DNA from: VRUE01 sp963774405
GTDB lineage: Bacteria > Actinomycetota > Thermoleophilia > Solirubrobacterales > 70-9
DNA length: 64,000 nucleotides
Direction of reading: 5' to 3'
NCBI GenBank assembly: GCA_963774405.1
Contig: CAVZEV010000004.1
Span: 193,112 to 257,111, forward strand
The first letter of the stretch is position 1; each line of letters starts with the position of its first letter. The translations under genes and the position numbers were made by a program. Positions 50,894 through 59,447 of this stretch are shown piece by piece. Below the pieces are notes generated by a model, which was not told where the DNA came from, searched no databases, and saw only the letters and a program-made list of their open reading frames with translations.

Positions 50894-51453
50894 GCGCCGA
50901 GGGCGTGGCCGAGCAGGGCGGGGGAGCGGTCGAGGCCGCCCTTGCTTTCGCCGAGTCCCAGCCCGAGATCAGCCGCCGCGAGCTGGTCTGGCAGGACCCG
51001 CTGCCGACCGCGGCCGCCGGGGCGACGATGACCGGGATGGAGTACATGGAAGCAATCGTCGCCGGCGCGATGCCCCCGCCGCCGATCGCGGTGACGATGC
51101 GGATGCGCCCGATCGAGCTCGGCGAGGGCCGCGCCGTCTTCGAGGGCGAACCGGGCGAGGAGCACTACAACCCGATCGGCGTCGTCCACGGCGGCTACGC
51201 CGCGACCCTGCTCGACTCGGCCCTCGGCTGTGCGGTCCACACGACCCTGCCCGCGGGCGTCGGCTACACCTCGCTTGGCCTCGAGGCCAAGTACGTGCGC
51301 CCGATCACCCGCGACACCGGCCGGGTCCTCTGCGAGGCCAACGTCCTCTATCGCGGCCGTCGTCAGGCCACCGCCGAGGCCAACCTCACCGCCGCCGACA
51401 GCGGCAAGCTGCTCGCCCACGGCGTCGCCACCTGCATGATCCTCAGCGGGTAG
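50890..51453 (+). CDS. PaaI-family hotdog thioesterase
   Basis: 187 residues if the TTG at 50890 is used; an internal ATG at 51027 (MTGMEYMEAIVAGAMPPPPI) is an alternative. Hotdog-fold signature PIGVVHGGYAATLLDSALGC (nucleophilic Asp), then LGLEAKYVRPITRDTGRVLC and GKLLAHGVATCMI. Hydrolyses acyl-CoA, often aromatic or short-chain. Likely part of the same regulon as the aldehyde dehydrogenase. Confidence 0.85.
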   Translation: MSAEGVAEQGGGAVEAALAFAESQPEISRRELVWQDPLPTAAAGATMTGMEYMEAIVAGAMPPPPIAVTMRMRPIELGEGRAVFEGEPGEEHYNPIGVVHGGYAATLLDSALGCAVHTTLPAGVGYTSLGLEAKYVRPITRDTGRVLCEANVLYRGRRQATAEANLTAADSGKLLAHGVATCMILSG

Positions 51454-51487
51454 AAGCTTATTGTCTGCAAGCCACTATTGTTGGCCC

Positions 51488-51805
51488 ATGGTTGACGCTG
51501 GCAGTCTGCTCAGGACGGTGAGAAAGCGCCACGCGGTGAGTCAGAAGCGCCTGGCGATGCGAGCTTCGACTACCCAGTCGGCGATTTCTCGGATTGAGCG
51601 CGGTCGAGTTTCGCCGACGGTTGAGACGCTGGACGAGCTGATCTTCTTGCTGGGAGAGGATCTTTTGTTGGACGCTCAGCAAAGAGACTCGGGTCTCAAT
51701 ATCGAAGCCCTGGAAGAGCGTTTGCGTCTCACTCCCTCCCAGAGGATTCAGCGCGGGCTCGATGAGGCTGAACGGGTCATCCAGGAAGCTCAGCCACGGA
51801 GTTGA
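51488..51805 (+). CDS. XRE-family helix-turn-helix protein
   Basis: 105 residues from ATG 51488. DAGSLLRTVRKRHAVSQKRL, AMRASTTQSAISRIERGRVS, PTVETLDELIFLLGEDLLLD is a Cro/CI HTH; the C-terminal ERLRLTPSQRIQRGLDEAER is like the tail of antitoxins that pair with nucleotidyltransferase-type toxins. No such toxin follows, so it may be an orphan antitoxin. A/T content is higher than in neighbours. Confidence 0.8.
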   Translation: MVDAGSLLRTVRKRHAVSQKRLAMRASTTQSAISRIERGRVSPTVETLDELIFLLGEDLLLDAQQRDSGLNIEALEERLRLTPSQRIQRGLDEAERVIQEAQPRS

Positions 51806-51820
51806 GCTGCGCGGTGCGGC

Positions 51821-53258
51821 TCAGCCTGCCAGCTCGCGGGCGAGGCCGGTGAGCAGCCGCACGCCGTAGCCGCTGGCATCGCTGCCGGTGTAGGCGCGGC
51901 CTACGTCCCAGGCGGTGCCGGCGATGTCGAGGTGGGCCCAGGGGGTGTCGCCGACGAATTCCTCGAGGAAGCCGGCGGCCGAGATCGTGCCGGCCTTGCG
52001 CTTCGGCGCCGCGTTGGTCAGGTCGGCGACCGTTCCCTTCATCAGCGCCTTGTACTCGGCGTGCAGGGGGAGCCGCCAGACCAGCTCGCCGGTGTCCTTG
52101 CCGACCGTCTCGATCTCCTCAGCCAACTCGTCGTCGTTGCTGACCACAGCGGCGTAGCTCGAACCCAGCGCGATCATCACCGCGCCGGTCAGGGTGGCGA
52201 TGTCGACGACCCTGTCGGCCCCCTGCTCGATCGCGTAGGCGAGCGCGTCGGCGAGGATCAGCCGGCCCTCGGCGTCGGTGTTGTTGACCTCGACCGTCTT
52301 GCCGTTGTACTGGGTGATGATGTCGCCGGGCTTGATCGCCGTCCCGGAGGGCATGTTCTCGGTCGCGGGCACGACCGCGATCAGGTTCAGCTCCAGGCCC
52401 AGCTCGGCGATCGCGCCGACCGCCTCCAGCACCGCGGCGGCCCCCGACATGTCCATCTTCATCTCCTGCATGCCGGCCGAGGGCTTCAGCGAGATGCCGC
52501 CGGTGTCGAAGGTGACGCCCTTGCCGACCAGGCCGAGTGTCTCGCCCGAGCCGCCGCCGTCGTAGCGCAGCACGATCAGGCGCGGCTCCTCGGCGCTGCC
52601 CTGGCTGACCGCGACGAGCCCGCCCAGCTCCTTGGCGGCGATCTCCTCGCGGCCGAGGACCTCGACCGCGAGCGAGTCGTGAGCGGCGGCGATCTCCTCG
52701 GCGCGGCCGGCCAGGTAGGAGGGGGTGGCGACGTTGGAGGGCAGGCTCTGCAGGTCGCGGGCGCGGTTCTGCGCCTCGGCGCAGACGCGGGCGGCCTCGG
52801 ATGCGGCGGCGATGCTCTCCGGGCCGAGCAGGGTCAGCGAGTCGAGCCCGGCGGGCTCGGGTCCTCGGGGTCGCTTGCTCTTGAAGCGGTCGAAGCGGTA
52901 GGCGCCGAGGATCGTGCCGGTGACGATGCCCTCGGCGAGCGCCTCGGCGTCCTCGCCCTCGGGCAGGGCCCAGGCGAGCGAAGCGGCCTCCAGCTTGCCC
53001 GCCTCTTTGGCGACGAGCGCGGCGGCGACCCGCAGCCGCTCGGCGTCGAGCTCCTCGCGCTTGCCCAGCCCCGACGACCAGCACGCGGGCGGGCCGCTCG
53101 GGATGGATCGTGGCCAGCTTCTTGAAGCCGCTCTTGGCGTCGGCGGCGCCGCGCGCCGAGGCGAGCTCGCCGGGCAGCTCCTCGCCCTCGCAGAGGCCGA
53201 TCGCAATGAGGTCCGCCTCGACCGCGGCGAGCTCGTTCTGGCTGACGGGGACCCTCAT
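51821..53258 (-). CDS. pepA: Leucyl aminopeptidase (M17), one frameshift
   Basis: About 478 residues from ATG 53258 (MRVPVSQNELAAVEADLIAI). Near 53074 one extra base separates ARVLVVG from LGKREELDAERLRVAAALVA. Metal ligands and active site are intact: VGKGVTFDTGGISLKPSAGM, MKMDMSGAAAVLEAVGAIAE and the NTDAEGRL signature in VEVNNTDAEGRLILADALAY, then WAHLDIAGTAWDVGRAYTGS. Two-metal cytosolic aminopeptidase that removes N-terminal residues from peptides. Confidence 0.92.
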
Positions 53259-53388
53259 CGAGCTCGCGAGTCTATGACCTTGCGCACAGCGGTCGGCCAC
53301 AGCCCCGCGCTATGGTTTTCACACATACGGGCCAGGAGGCCCTGATCCGAGCCGAGACCCGGCATAAATACTCAGAGAAAGGCCGCCG

Positions 53389-54574
53389 ATGCCCAGCACA
53401 GTCATCCTCAGCAGCGCCCGCACGCCCTTCGGCAAGATGGGCGGCACCCTCTCCTCGCTCGACGCCACCGACCTCGGCGGGCACGCGATCGAGGCCGCGC
53501 TGGAGCGCTCCGGCGTCGACCCCGAGCAGGTCGAGCAGGTCGTCTTCGGCCAGGTGCTGCAGGCCGGCCAGGGCCAGATCCCCTCGCGCCAGGCCCAGAT
53601 CAAGGGCGGCATCCCCAAGGAGGTGCCCTCGGAGACGATCAACAAGGTCTGCGCCTCGGGCATGCGCTCGACTCGGCATCGCCGACATGGCGATCCGCGC
53701 CGGCGACACCGAGGTCGCCGTCACCGGCGGCATGGAGTCGATGAGCCAGGCGCCGCACCTGCTGCCGGGCGCCCGCTTCGGCTACCGCATGGGCCACGTC
53801 GAGACGATCGACGCGATGGTCCACGACGGCCTCACCAACCCCTTCACCGAGAAGCAGATGATCAACGAGGCGAGCGAGGTCTCCAACGAGCTGGAGATCA
53901 CCCGCGCCGACATGGACCGCTTGGCCGAGCGCTCGCACCGGCTCGCCGCCGAGGCGACCGACGCCGGCCGCCTCGCCGACGAGATCGCCGGGGTCACGGT
54001 CAAGTCGCGCAAGGGCGAGCACACGGTCGAGACCGACGAGGCGATCCGCGCCGAGACCACGGTCGAGACGCTGGCCGGGCTGCGCGCGATCGGCGGCGAG
54101 GACGCCACCCACACCGCCGGCAACGCACCGGGCGTCAACGACGGCGCCGGCGCGCTGGTCGTCGCCTCCGAAGAGTGGGCCGAGAGGGAGGGCCGCACGC
54201 CGCTCGCCCGCGTCCTCTCCTACGGCACCGTCGCCGACGACTTCCCCTACCTGGCGAAAACGCCGGCCAACGCCGCCAAGCAGGCGCTGGAGAAGATCGG
54301 CAAGACCCCCGATGACGTCGACCTCTGGGAGATCAACGAGGCCTTCGCCTCGGTCGCGCTCAACTCGATGCGGATGCTCGGCGTCGAGGAGGAGAACGTC
54401 AACGTCAACGGCGGCGCGATCGCGCTCGGCCACCCGATCGGCGCCTCGGGCGCCCGCATCGTCGGCTCGCTCATCCACGAGCTCGGCCGTCGCGGCGGCG
54501 GCCTCGGCGTCGCCGCGATCTGCTCCGGCGGCGGCCAGGGCGACGCGATCGTGATCGAGGTCGACGGCCGGTAG
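53389..54574 (+). CDS. Acetyl-CoA acetyltransferase (thiolase), one frameshift
   Basis: About 394 residues. STVILSSARTPFGKMGGTLS, nucleophilic Cys in TINKVCASGMRS, GGMESMSQAPHLLPGARFGY, INEAFASVALNSMRMLGVEE, His in GGAIALGHPIGASGARIVGS and the second Cys in CSGGGQGDAIVIEV. Near 53671 one extra base must be skipped to join GMRS to LGIADMAIRAGDTEVAVTGG. Could act in fatty-acid breakdown or acetoacetyl-CoA formation. Confidence 0.93.
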
Positions 54575-54578
54575 CGCG

Positions 54579-55369
54579 ATGAGCCGCGCCGCGGCGTTCT
54601 TCGACCTCGACAAGACCCTGATGGCGGGGTCGTCCGGGATGCAGTTCGCCCGCGTCGCGGCCCGTCACGGGCTGGTCAGCCGCCGCCAGCTTGCCGGCTG
54701 GGGCTTCGAGCACCTGCGCTACCGCCTGCGCGGCACCACCGACGAGCGCACCCACGAGGTGCTGCGGGCCGCCCGCGAGCTGATCGCCGGCGTGCCCGCC
54801 CGCAGCCTCGAACGGATGAACCCCGAGGTGATGGCGGCGATCCTGCCCCGCGTCTACCCGCAGATGCTCGACGAGGTCTATGCCCACCAGGACGCCGGCC
54901 GGCGCGACCTTCATCGTCAGCGCCGCCGGCAGCGGCGTGGTCGAGCCGCTGGCGACCGTGCTCGGCATGGACGGCGGCGTCGGCACGACGCTACGAGGTC
55001 GGCGAGGACGGCGCCCTGACCGGCCGCTTCGACGGTCCCTTCGTCTACGGCGAGGGCAAGGTCGAGGCGATGCGGGCCTACGCCGCCGAGCACGACATCG
55101 ACCTCGCCGCCTCCTACGCCTACTCCGACTCGGTCTCCGACCTGCCGATGCTGCGCGCGGTCGGCAACCCGGTCGTCGTCAACCCGGACCCGCCGCTGGC
55201 CGAGATCGCCCGCGAGGAAGGTTGGCAGGCGATGCGCTTCGAGCGCCTCGGCCGCCGCTTGGTCGCCCTCGCGGTCACGGCGCTGGCGACGGTCGCGGGC
55301 TTCGGCGCCTCGCGGATCGCGGCGCGTCGCCGGGAGCCGCCCCGCCGCCGCCTCTCGGTGCGGCGGTAG
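54579..55369 (+). CDS. HAD-IB family phosphatase with C-terminal membrane helix, frameshifted
   Basis: About 262 residues. The HAD nucleophile motif is at the start: AAAFFDLDKTLMAGSSG (DXDKT). A helical cap (FEHLRYRLRGTTDERTHEVL) precedes ATFIVSAAGSGVVEPLATVL (motif II), FVYGEGKVEAMRAYAAEHDI and the metal-binding YSDSVSDLPMLRAVGNPVVV. The last part ALAVTALATVAGFGASRIAA may be a membrane anchor, followed by a basic tail. Frame breaks near 54902 and 54992 need one base removed each. Substrate could be phosphoserine, phospholipid head-group precursor or similar. Four bp after the thiolase gene. Confidence 0.85.
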
Positions 55370-55390
55370 CGGCTCCCTGTACGCCGGCGC

Positions 55391-56074
55391 TCAGTCGCTC
55401 TGAGGCTGGGGCTCGCCGCCCTTATGCGGCATGTGCGGCTTGTGCGAGCGCAGGAACTTGAGAATGGTGTCGGGGTTGCGCACCGCGCCCCCGGCGACGA
55501 GAACGAGGAAACCGATCCCGGCCAGCAGCAGGGCGATCCCGATCACGATCCCGAACAGCGACAGCTGGTCCGCCATGTAGCTGGCGTTGAGCGCGGTCGC
55601 GAGCGCAGTCTCGGTGACCCAGACTTCACGTGCTCCGTTGGCGGCCGGCTGGCCGGTTTCGGAGTCGATCTTCGCGTACTGTTCGTTGCTGGTCCCACCG
55701 CCTGGCGAGAGTTCGGCCTTGGGGGTGTCGGGCTTGGCTTCGAACTGGCCCATTTCGGCGTAGGTGTAGCCGCCGGTCGCCTCCAATGCGTGGATCCGCA
55801 TGTAGGAGGCGAAGCAGCGCGCCCGTTCGCCGTTGTCGATCGCCTGTTCGGCGACGTCGCAGGTCGGCAGTCCGACGCTTGCCGGAAGGCCGGCTTCCCG
55901 CGCCTCGCCGGCGATCGCTTCCGGGGTCATGTCGGGCGTGCCGACGATGCTCTGCCGCCCGAGTTCGGTCGAGACGGTATCGCTTCCGTTCGCCCCCATC
56001 ACGATGGCCACCACGCCGAAGGCGATCAGCACGACCGCCGCGACGATTCCGCCTAGCTCCAATCCTCTGCGCAT
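55391..56074 (-). CDS. Two-helix membrane protein of unknown function
   Basis: 227 residues. Helix 1 LGGIVAAVVLIAFGVVAIVM at the N-terminus, an extracytoplasmic domain of ~130 residues with Cys in GLPTCDVAEQAIDNGERARC, ETALATALNASYMADQLSLF, helix 2 FGIVIGIALLLAGIGFLVLV and a His/Pro-rich cytosolic tail (LRSHKPHMPHKGGEPQPQSD). No family recognised. Codons include many GAA, and the third-base GC is lower than in flanking genes. Confidence 0.7.
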   Translation of the reverse strand: MRRGLELGGIVAAVVLIAFGVVAIVMGANGSDTVSTELGRQSIVGTPDMTPEAIAGEAREAGLPASVGLPTCDVAEQAIDNGERARCFASYMRIHALEATGGYTYAEMGQFEAKPDTPKAELSPGGGTSNEQYAKIDSETGQPAANGAREVWVTETALATALNASYMADQLSLFGIVIGIALLLAGIGFLVLVAGGAVRNPDTILKFLRSHKPHMPHKGGEPQPQSD

Positions 56075-56268
56075 TTATTGGCACCTCCGCCAGTTGTTGT
56101 CGAGCAAATAGGACATGGATTTGTGTCGAGTGCGACGTTCTCATGGGAGAAGCGGGCCTGCCTCCGTGTTCAGCACCCGAATTCGCGGGTAGAAATCCGC
56201 AGCGATGGTCCGCTGCAAGCTGCGTGAGCCTGACTCTTCGGTGCCCGCTCCGCATCTAGACTCAGTAC

Positions 56269-57891
56269 ATGGCGAGCGAACCCCAGGCGAAGCCGAGGCC
56301 GGAAGAGCGCGAGGCGGAGTTCTCGACGATGTCGGGCCACCCGATCGCGCCGCTTTACGGGCCCGAGCGGGCGCCCGCCGACCCCGAGGAGACGATCGGC
56401 CGGCCGGGCGAGTACCCGTTCACCCGTGGCCCGTACGAGTCGATGTACCGGGGGCGGCTCTGGACGATGCGCCAGTTCGCCGGCTTCGGCACGGTCGAGG
56501 AGACCAACGGGCGCTTCCACTACCTGCTCGACCATGGCCAGACCGGGCTCTCGACCGCCTTCGACATGCCGACCCTGATGGGCTACGACTCCGACCACGC
56601 GCGCAGCCTCGGCGAGGTCGGGCGCGAGGGGGTCGCCGTCGACACCCTCGACGACATGGAACAGCTCTTCGACGGCATCCCGCTCGGCGGCGTTACCACC
56701 TCGATGACGATCAACGCCCCGGCAGCGATCCTGCTCGCCTTCTACGTCCTGGTCGGCGAGCAGCAGGGAGTGCCGCCGGAGAGGCTCGGCGGCACGATCC
56801 AGACCGACATCCTCAAGGAGTACATCGCCCAGAAGGAGTGGTGCTTCCCGATCGAGCCGGCGATGCGCCTGGTCAGCGACATGATCGAGTGGTGCAGCGA
56901 GAACATGCCCCGCTGGCACCCGGTCTCGATCTCCGGCTACCACATCCGCGAGGCCGGCTCGACCGCGCAGCAGGAGCTCGCCTTCACGCTCAAGGACGGC
57001 TTCACCTACGTCGAGCGGGCGCTCGAGCGCGGCCTCGACGTCGACGACTTCGCCCCGCGGCTCTCCTTCTTCTTCAACGCCCACATCGACTTCTTCGAGG
57101 AGATCGCCAAGTATCGGGCGGCGCGCCGGATCTGGGCCCGCGAGATGAAGGAGACCTACGGCGCCAAGCGCGAGGAGTCGATGCGGCTGCGCTTCCACGC
57201 CCAGACCGCGGGCGTCTCGCTGACCGCCCAGCAGCCGCTCAACAACGTCGTCCGCACCTCGCTCGAGGCGCTGGCGGCAGTGCTCGGCGGCACTCAGTCG
57301 CTGCACACCAACTCCTTCGACGAGGCGCTGGCGCTGCCGACCGAGGAGGCGGTGCGGGTGGCGCTGCGCACCCAGCAGATCATCGCCCTGGAGTCCGGCG
57401 TCGCCAACACCCCCGATCCCTTCGGCGGCTCCTGGTTCGTCGAGAAGTTGACCGACGAGATGGAGGAGGCGGCCTACGACTACTTCCGCCGCATCGACGA
57501 GGTGGGGGGGATGGTCGAGGCGATCCGCCAGAACTTCCCCCAGCGCGAGATCGCCGACGCCTCCTTCCGCTTCCAGCAGGAGCTGAACGAACGCCGCCGC
57601 ATCGTCGTCGGCGTCAACGACTTCACCGAAGAGGACGAAGTACCGACCCCGATCCTGCGCATCGACCCCGCACTCGAACGCAAGCAGACCGACCGCCTCG
57701 CCGCGACCAAGGCAAAACGCGACGGCGCCGAGGTCGAGCGAGCCCTCGCCGAGCTAAAGCGCGCCGCCGCCACCGAAGAGAACCTGATGCCCCCGATCAT
57801 CGCCGCCGCCCGCGCCCGCGCCAGCGAGGGCGAGATGATCGCGGCGATGCAGGAGGTCTTCGGCACCTACACCGAGTCCCCGGTTTTCTAG
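56269..57891 (+). CDS. B12-dependent acyl-CoA mutase, large subunit (methylmalonyl-CoA mutase family)
   Basis: 540 residues: the substrate-binding TIM-barrel subunit without the cobalamin domain. YPFTRGPYESMYRGRLWTMR, FDMPTLMGYDSDHARSLGEV, GTIQTDILKEYIAQKEWCFP, SISGYHIREAGSTAQQELAF, LGGTQSLHTNSFDEALALPT. The Tyr of TRGPY is kept as in methylmalonyl-CoA mutase, but where that enzyme has Arg (VRNTY) this one has Gln (AQKEW), as in isobutyryl-CoA-type mutases. Substrate is therefore uncertain (methylmalonyl-, isobutyryl- or hydroxyisobutyryl-CoA). The B12 subunit lies 5.3 kb downstream, beyond an accessory island. Confidence 0.9.
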   Translation: MASEPQAKPRPEEREAEFSTMSGHPIAPLYGPERAPADPEETIGRPGEYPFTRGPYESMYRGRLWTMRQFAGFGTVEETNGRFHYLLDHGQTGLSTAFDMPTLMGYDSDHARSLGEVGREGVAVDTLDDMEQLFDGIPLGGVTTSMTINAPAAILLAFYVLVGEQQGVPPERLGGTIQTDILKEYIAQKEWCFPIEPAMRLVSDMIEWCSENMPRWHPVSISGYHIREAGSTAQQELAFTLKDGFTYVERALERGLDVDDFAPRLSFFFNAHIDFFEEIAKYRAARRIWAREMKETYGAKREESMRLRFHAQTAGVSLTAQQPLNNVVRTSLEALAAVLGGTQSLHTNSFDEALALPTEEAVRVALRTQQIIALESGVANTPDPFGGSWFVEKLTDEMEEAAYDYFRRIDEVGGMVEAIRQNFPQREIADASFRFQQELNERRRIVVGVNDFTEEDEVPTPILRIDPALERKQTDRLAATKAKRDGAEVERALAELKRAAATEENLMPPIIAAARARASEGEMIAAMQEVFGTYTESPVF

Positions 57892-57962
57892 TTTCGGTCT
57901 AAGTCCAGACTGGCCATCTGGAAGCAGACAACAGCATCCGGAGACTTTGCCATGCTGGCCCG

Positions 57963-58631
57963 ATGGTCGACAGTGCGGAGAATGCGGCTTCGTTGGAGCT
58001 ATTCGCAGGTCCGGTGATCGAGAAGCGGATTCTGCATATTCGCGGTCGGCAGGTGATGCTCGATGAGGATCTTGCAGATCTCTACGGCGTGGAGACAAAA
58101 CGGCTGGTTGAGCAGGTCAAGCGCAATGTCGAGCGCTTTCCGGCGGACTTCATGTTCCAGTTGAATGACGACGAGGTGGCGGCCTTGAGGTCGCAATCTG
58201 CGACCTCAAAGGTCGGGCACGGCGGGCGTCGCTATGCCCCCTACGTCTTCACCGAGCAGGGGGTGGCGATGCTTTCGGGGGTCTTGCGCAGCAAACGCGC
58301 GATCGCCGTCAACATCGAGATCATGCGGGCGTTCGTCGAGTTGCGCCGCGCAGCAGCCTCATACGCTGCGCTTGAGGAGCGGCTCAGGGAGCTCGAGCGT
58401 GGAACAACCGAGAGGTTCGGCCAGCACGACGAGCAGCTGGAGCAGATCTTCGAGACGTTGAGGCAGCTGATCTGTCCCCCCGCTCGCCCGAAGCATCCGG
58501 TTGGTTTCAGGCCCCCGGAAGACGAAGCGAATGCGTGGGAAGAGACGGCGGGCTCCGCAGGCCAGGCGAGGCTCGGCGAGCTTGATGAGGTTCTCGTGGG
58601 CGATTGCGCGGAGCCGCCGCCGCGCACCTGA
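57963..58631 (+). CDS. ORF6N-domain protein
   Basis: 222 residues. PVIEKRILHIRGRQVMLDED, LADLYGVETKRLVEQVKRNV, RFPADFMFQLNDDEVAALRS, YAPYVFTEQGVAMLSGVLRS and IEIMRAFVELRRA form the ORF6N DNA-binding domain found in phage antirepressors and in mobile bacterial genes. A coiled coil (ERLRELERGTTERFGQHDEQ) and a disordered tail follow. Suggests past phage or mobile DNA at this site. Confidence 0.88.
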   Translation: MVDSAENAASLELFAGPVIEKRILHIRGRQVMLDEDLADLYGVETKRLVEQVKRNVERFPADFMFQLNDDEVAALRSQSATSKVGHGGRRYAPYVFTEQGVAMLSGVLRSKRAIAVNIEIMRAFVELRRAAASYAALEERLRELERGTTERFGQHDEQLEQIFETLRQLICPPARPKHPVGFRPPEDEANAWEETAGSAGQARLGELDEVLVGDCAEPPPRT

Positions 58632-58660
58632 GGACCCACGCGGCCGCAGATTCGACCGAT

Positions 58661-59380
58661 CTACAGCGCTTCGCGAATCGCTTCGTCAAACACTCCTGGA
58701 TCGTCGAGGGAGAAGTGGAGGAGGCGGTGGGCCTGCCCGCCTGTCGGGCCGACGAGAAACGAAGGCGTGCTGCGCATTTCTTTGGTCTCGGCCAGGAGTT
58801 CGTCGGATTCGATCTCTCCAGCCAGCCCTCTGGCATCGCGGGTCTGGTTCCAGAGCAGCAGCTTCACATCCGCCTGGCGGGCGATCCCTTCCAGGAAGGC
58901 ATCATCCGCGTAGCTGGTGAACTCGGGTTGCTGCTCGCGGTAGAAGAGATCGACGAAGCTCCACATCTTGCCTTGCCGGCCCGCAGCGAGCGCCGCTATC
59001 TGCTGGCCCAGGAATTCGGATTCATCCAGGGTGTCGGCCCTTAACGAGCGATAGACGATGCGCAGCTTGCCGTCGCGGACCCAGTGGCGAATCAGGAAAG
59101 GAAGGGCCCCCAGCATCACTTGCCGCGACTCGCTGCACTGCAGGTCGCCGAAGAACTGGAGCGTGACTGGTGCCTGGGTGTCTCCGAGGACGGCGCCATG
59201 CTGAGGGATACTGGCGAGCAGGGCCTCTGTGCGCCTGATCGCCGCCGATTCCTCGGGCGAGGCGGTTGCTTTACCAGGCGAGGTGTCGTAGCTGCGCAGC
59301 ACGACGACGAGCAGGCCAACCGCGACAAGCGCCAGCGCCAAGGGCAGGTAGCTCAGCTTGTCTTCCCTGAAACCTTGCAC
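58661..59380 (-). CDS. Membrane-anchored DsbA-like thioredoxin-fold protein lacking the second active-site Cys
   Basis: 239 residues. One N-terminal helix (LPLALALVAVGLLVVVL), then a DsbA/DSBA_oxidored fold: APVTLQFFGDLQCSESRQVM, RHWVRDGKLRIVYRSLRADT, WSFVDLFYREQQPEFTSYAD and cis-Pro RSTPSFLVGPTGGQAHRLLH. The active site reads CSES, not CXXC, so it cannot act as a normal dithiol oxidase; a monothiol or binding role is possible. Exported side of the membrane. Confidence 0.83.
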   Translation of the reverse strand: MQGFREDKLSYLPLALALVAVGLLVVVLRSYDTSPGKATASPEESAAIRRTEALLASIPQHGAVLGDTQAPVTLQFFGDLQCSESRQVMLGALPFLIRHWVRDGKLRIVYRSLRADTLDESEFLGQQIAALAAGRQGKMWSFVDLFYREQQPEFTSYADDAFLEGIARQADVKLLLWNQTRDARGLAGEIESDELLAETKEMRSTPSFLVGPTGGQAHRLLHFSLDDPGVFDEAIREAL

Positions 59381-59447
59381 TCTACCGACTTTAGCGTCAT
59401 ACTAGTCGAGTGTTCAAGTATTTTCGTCCATTACGCAGGCTGATCCC

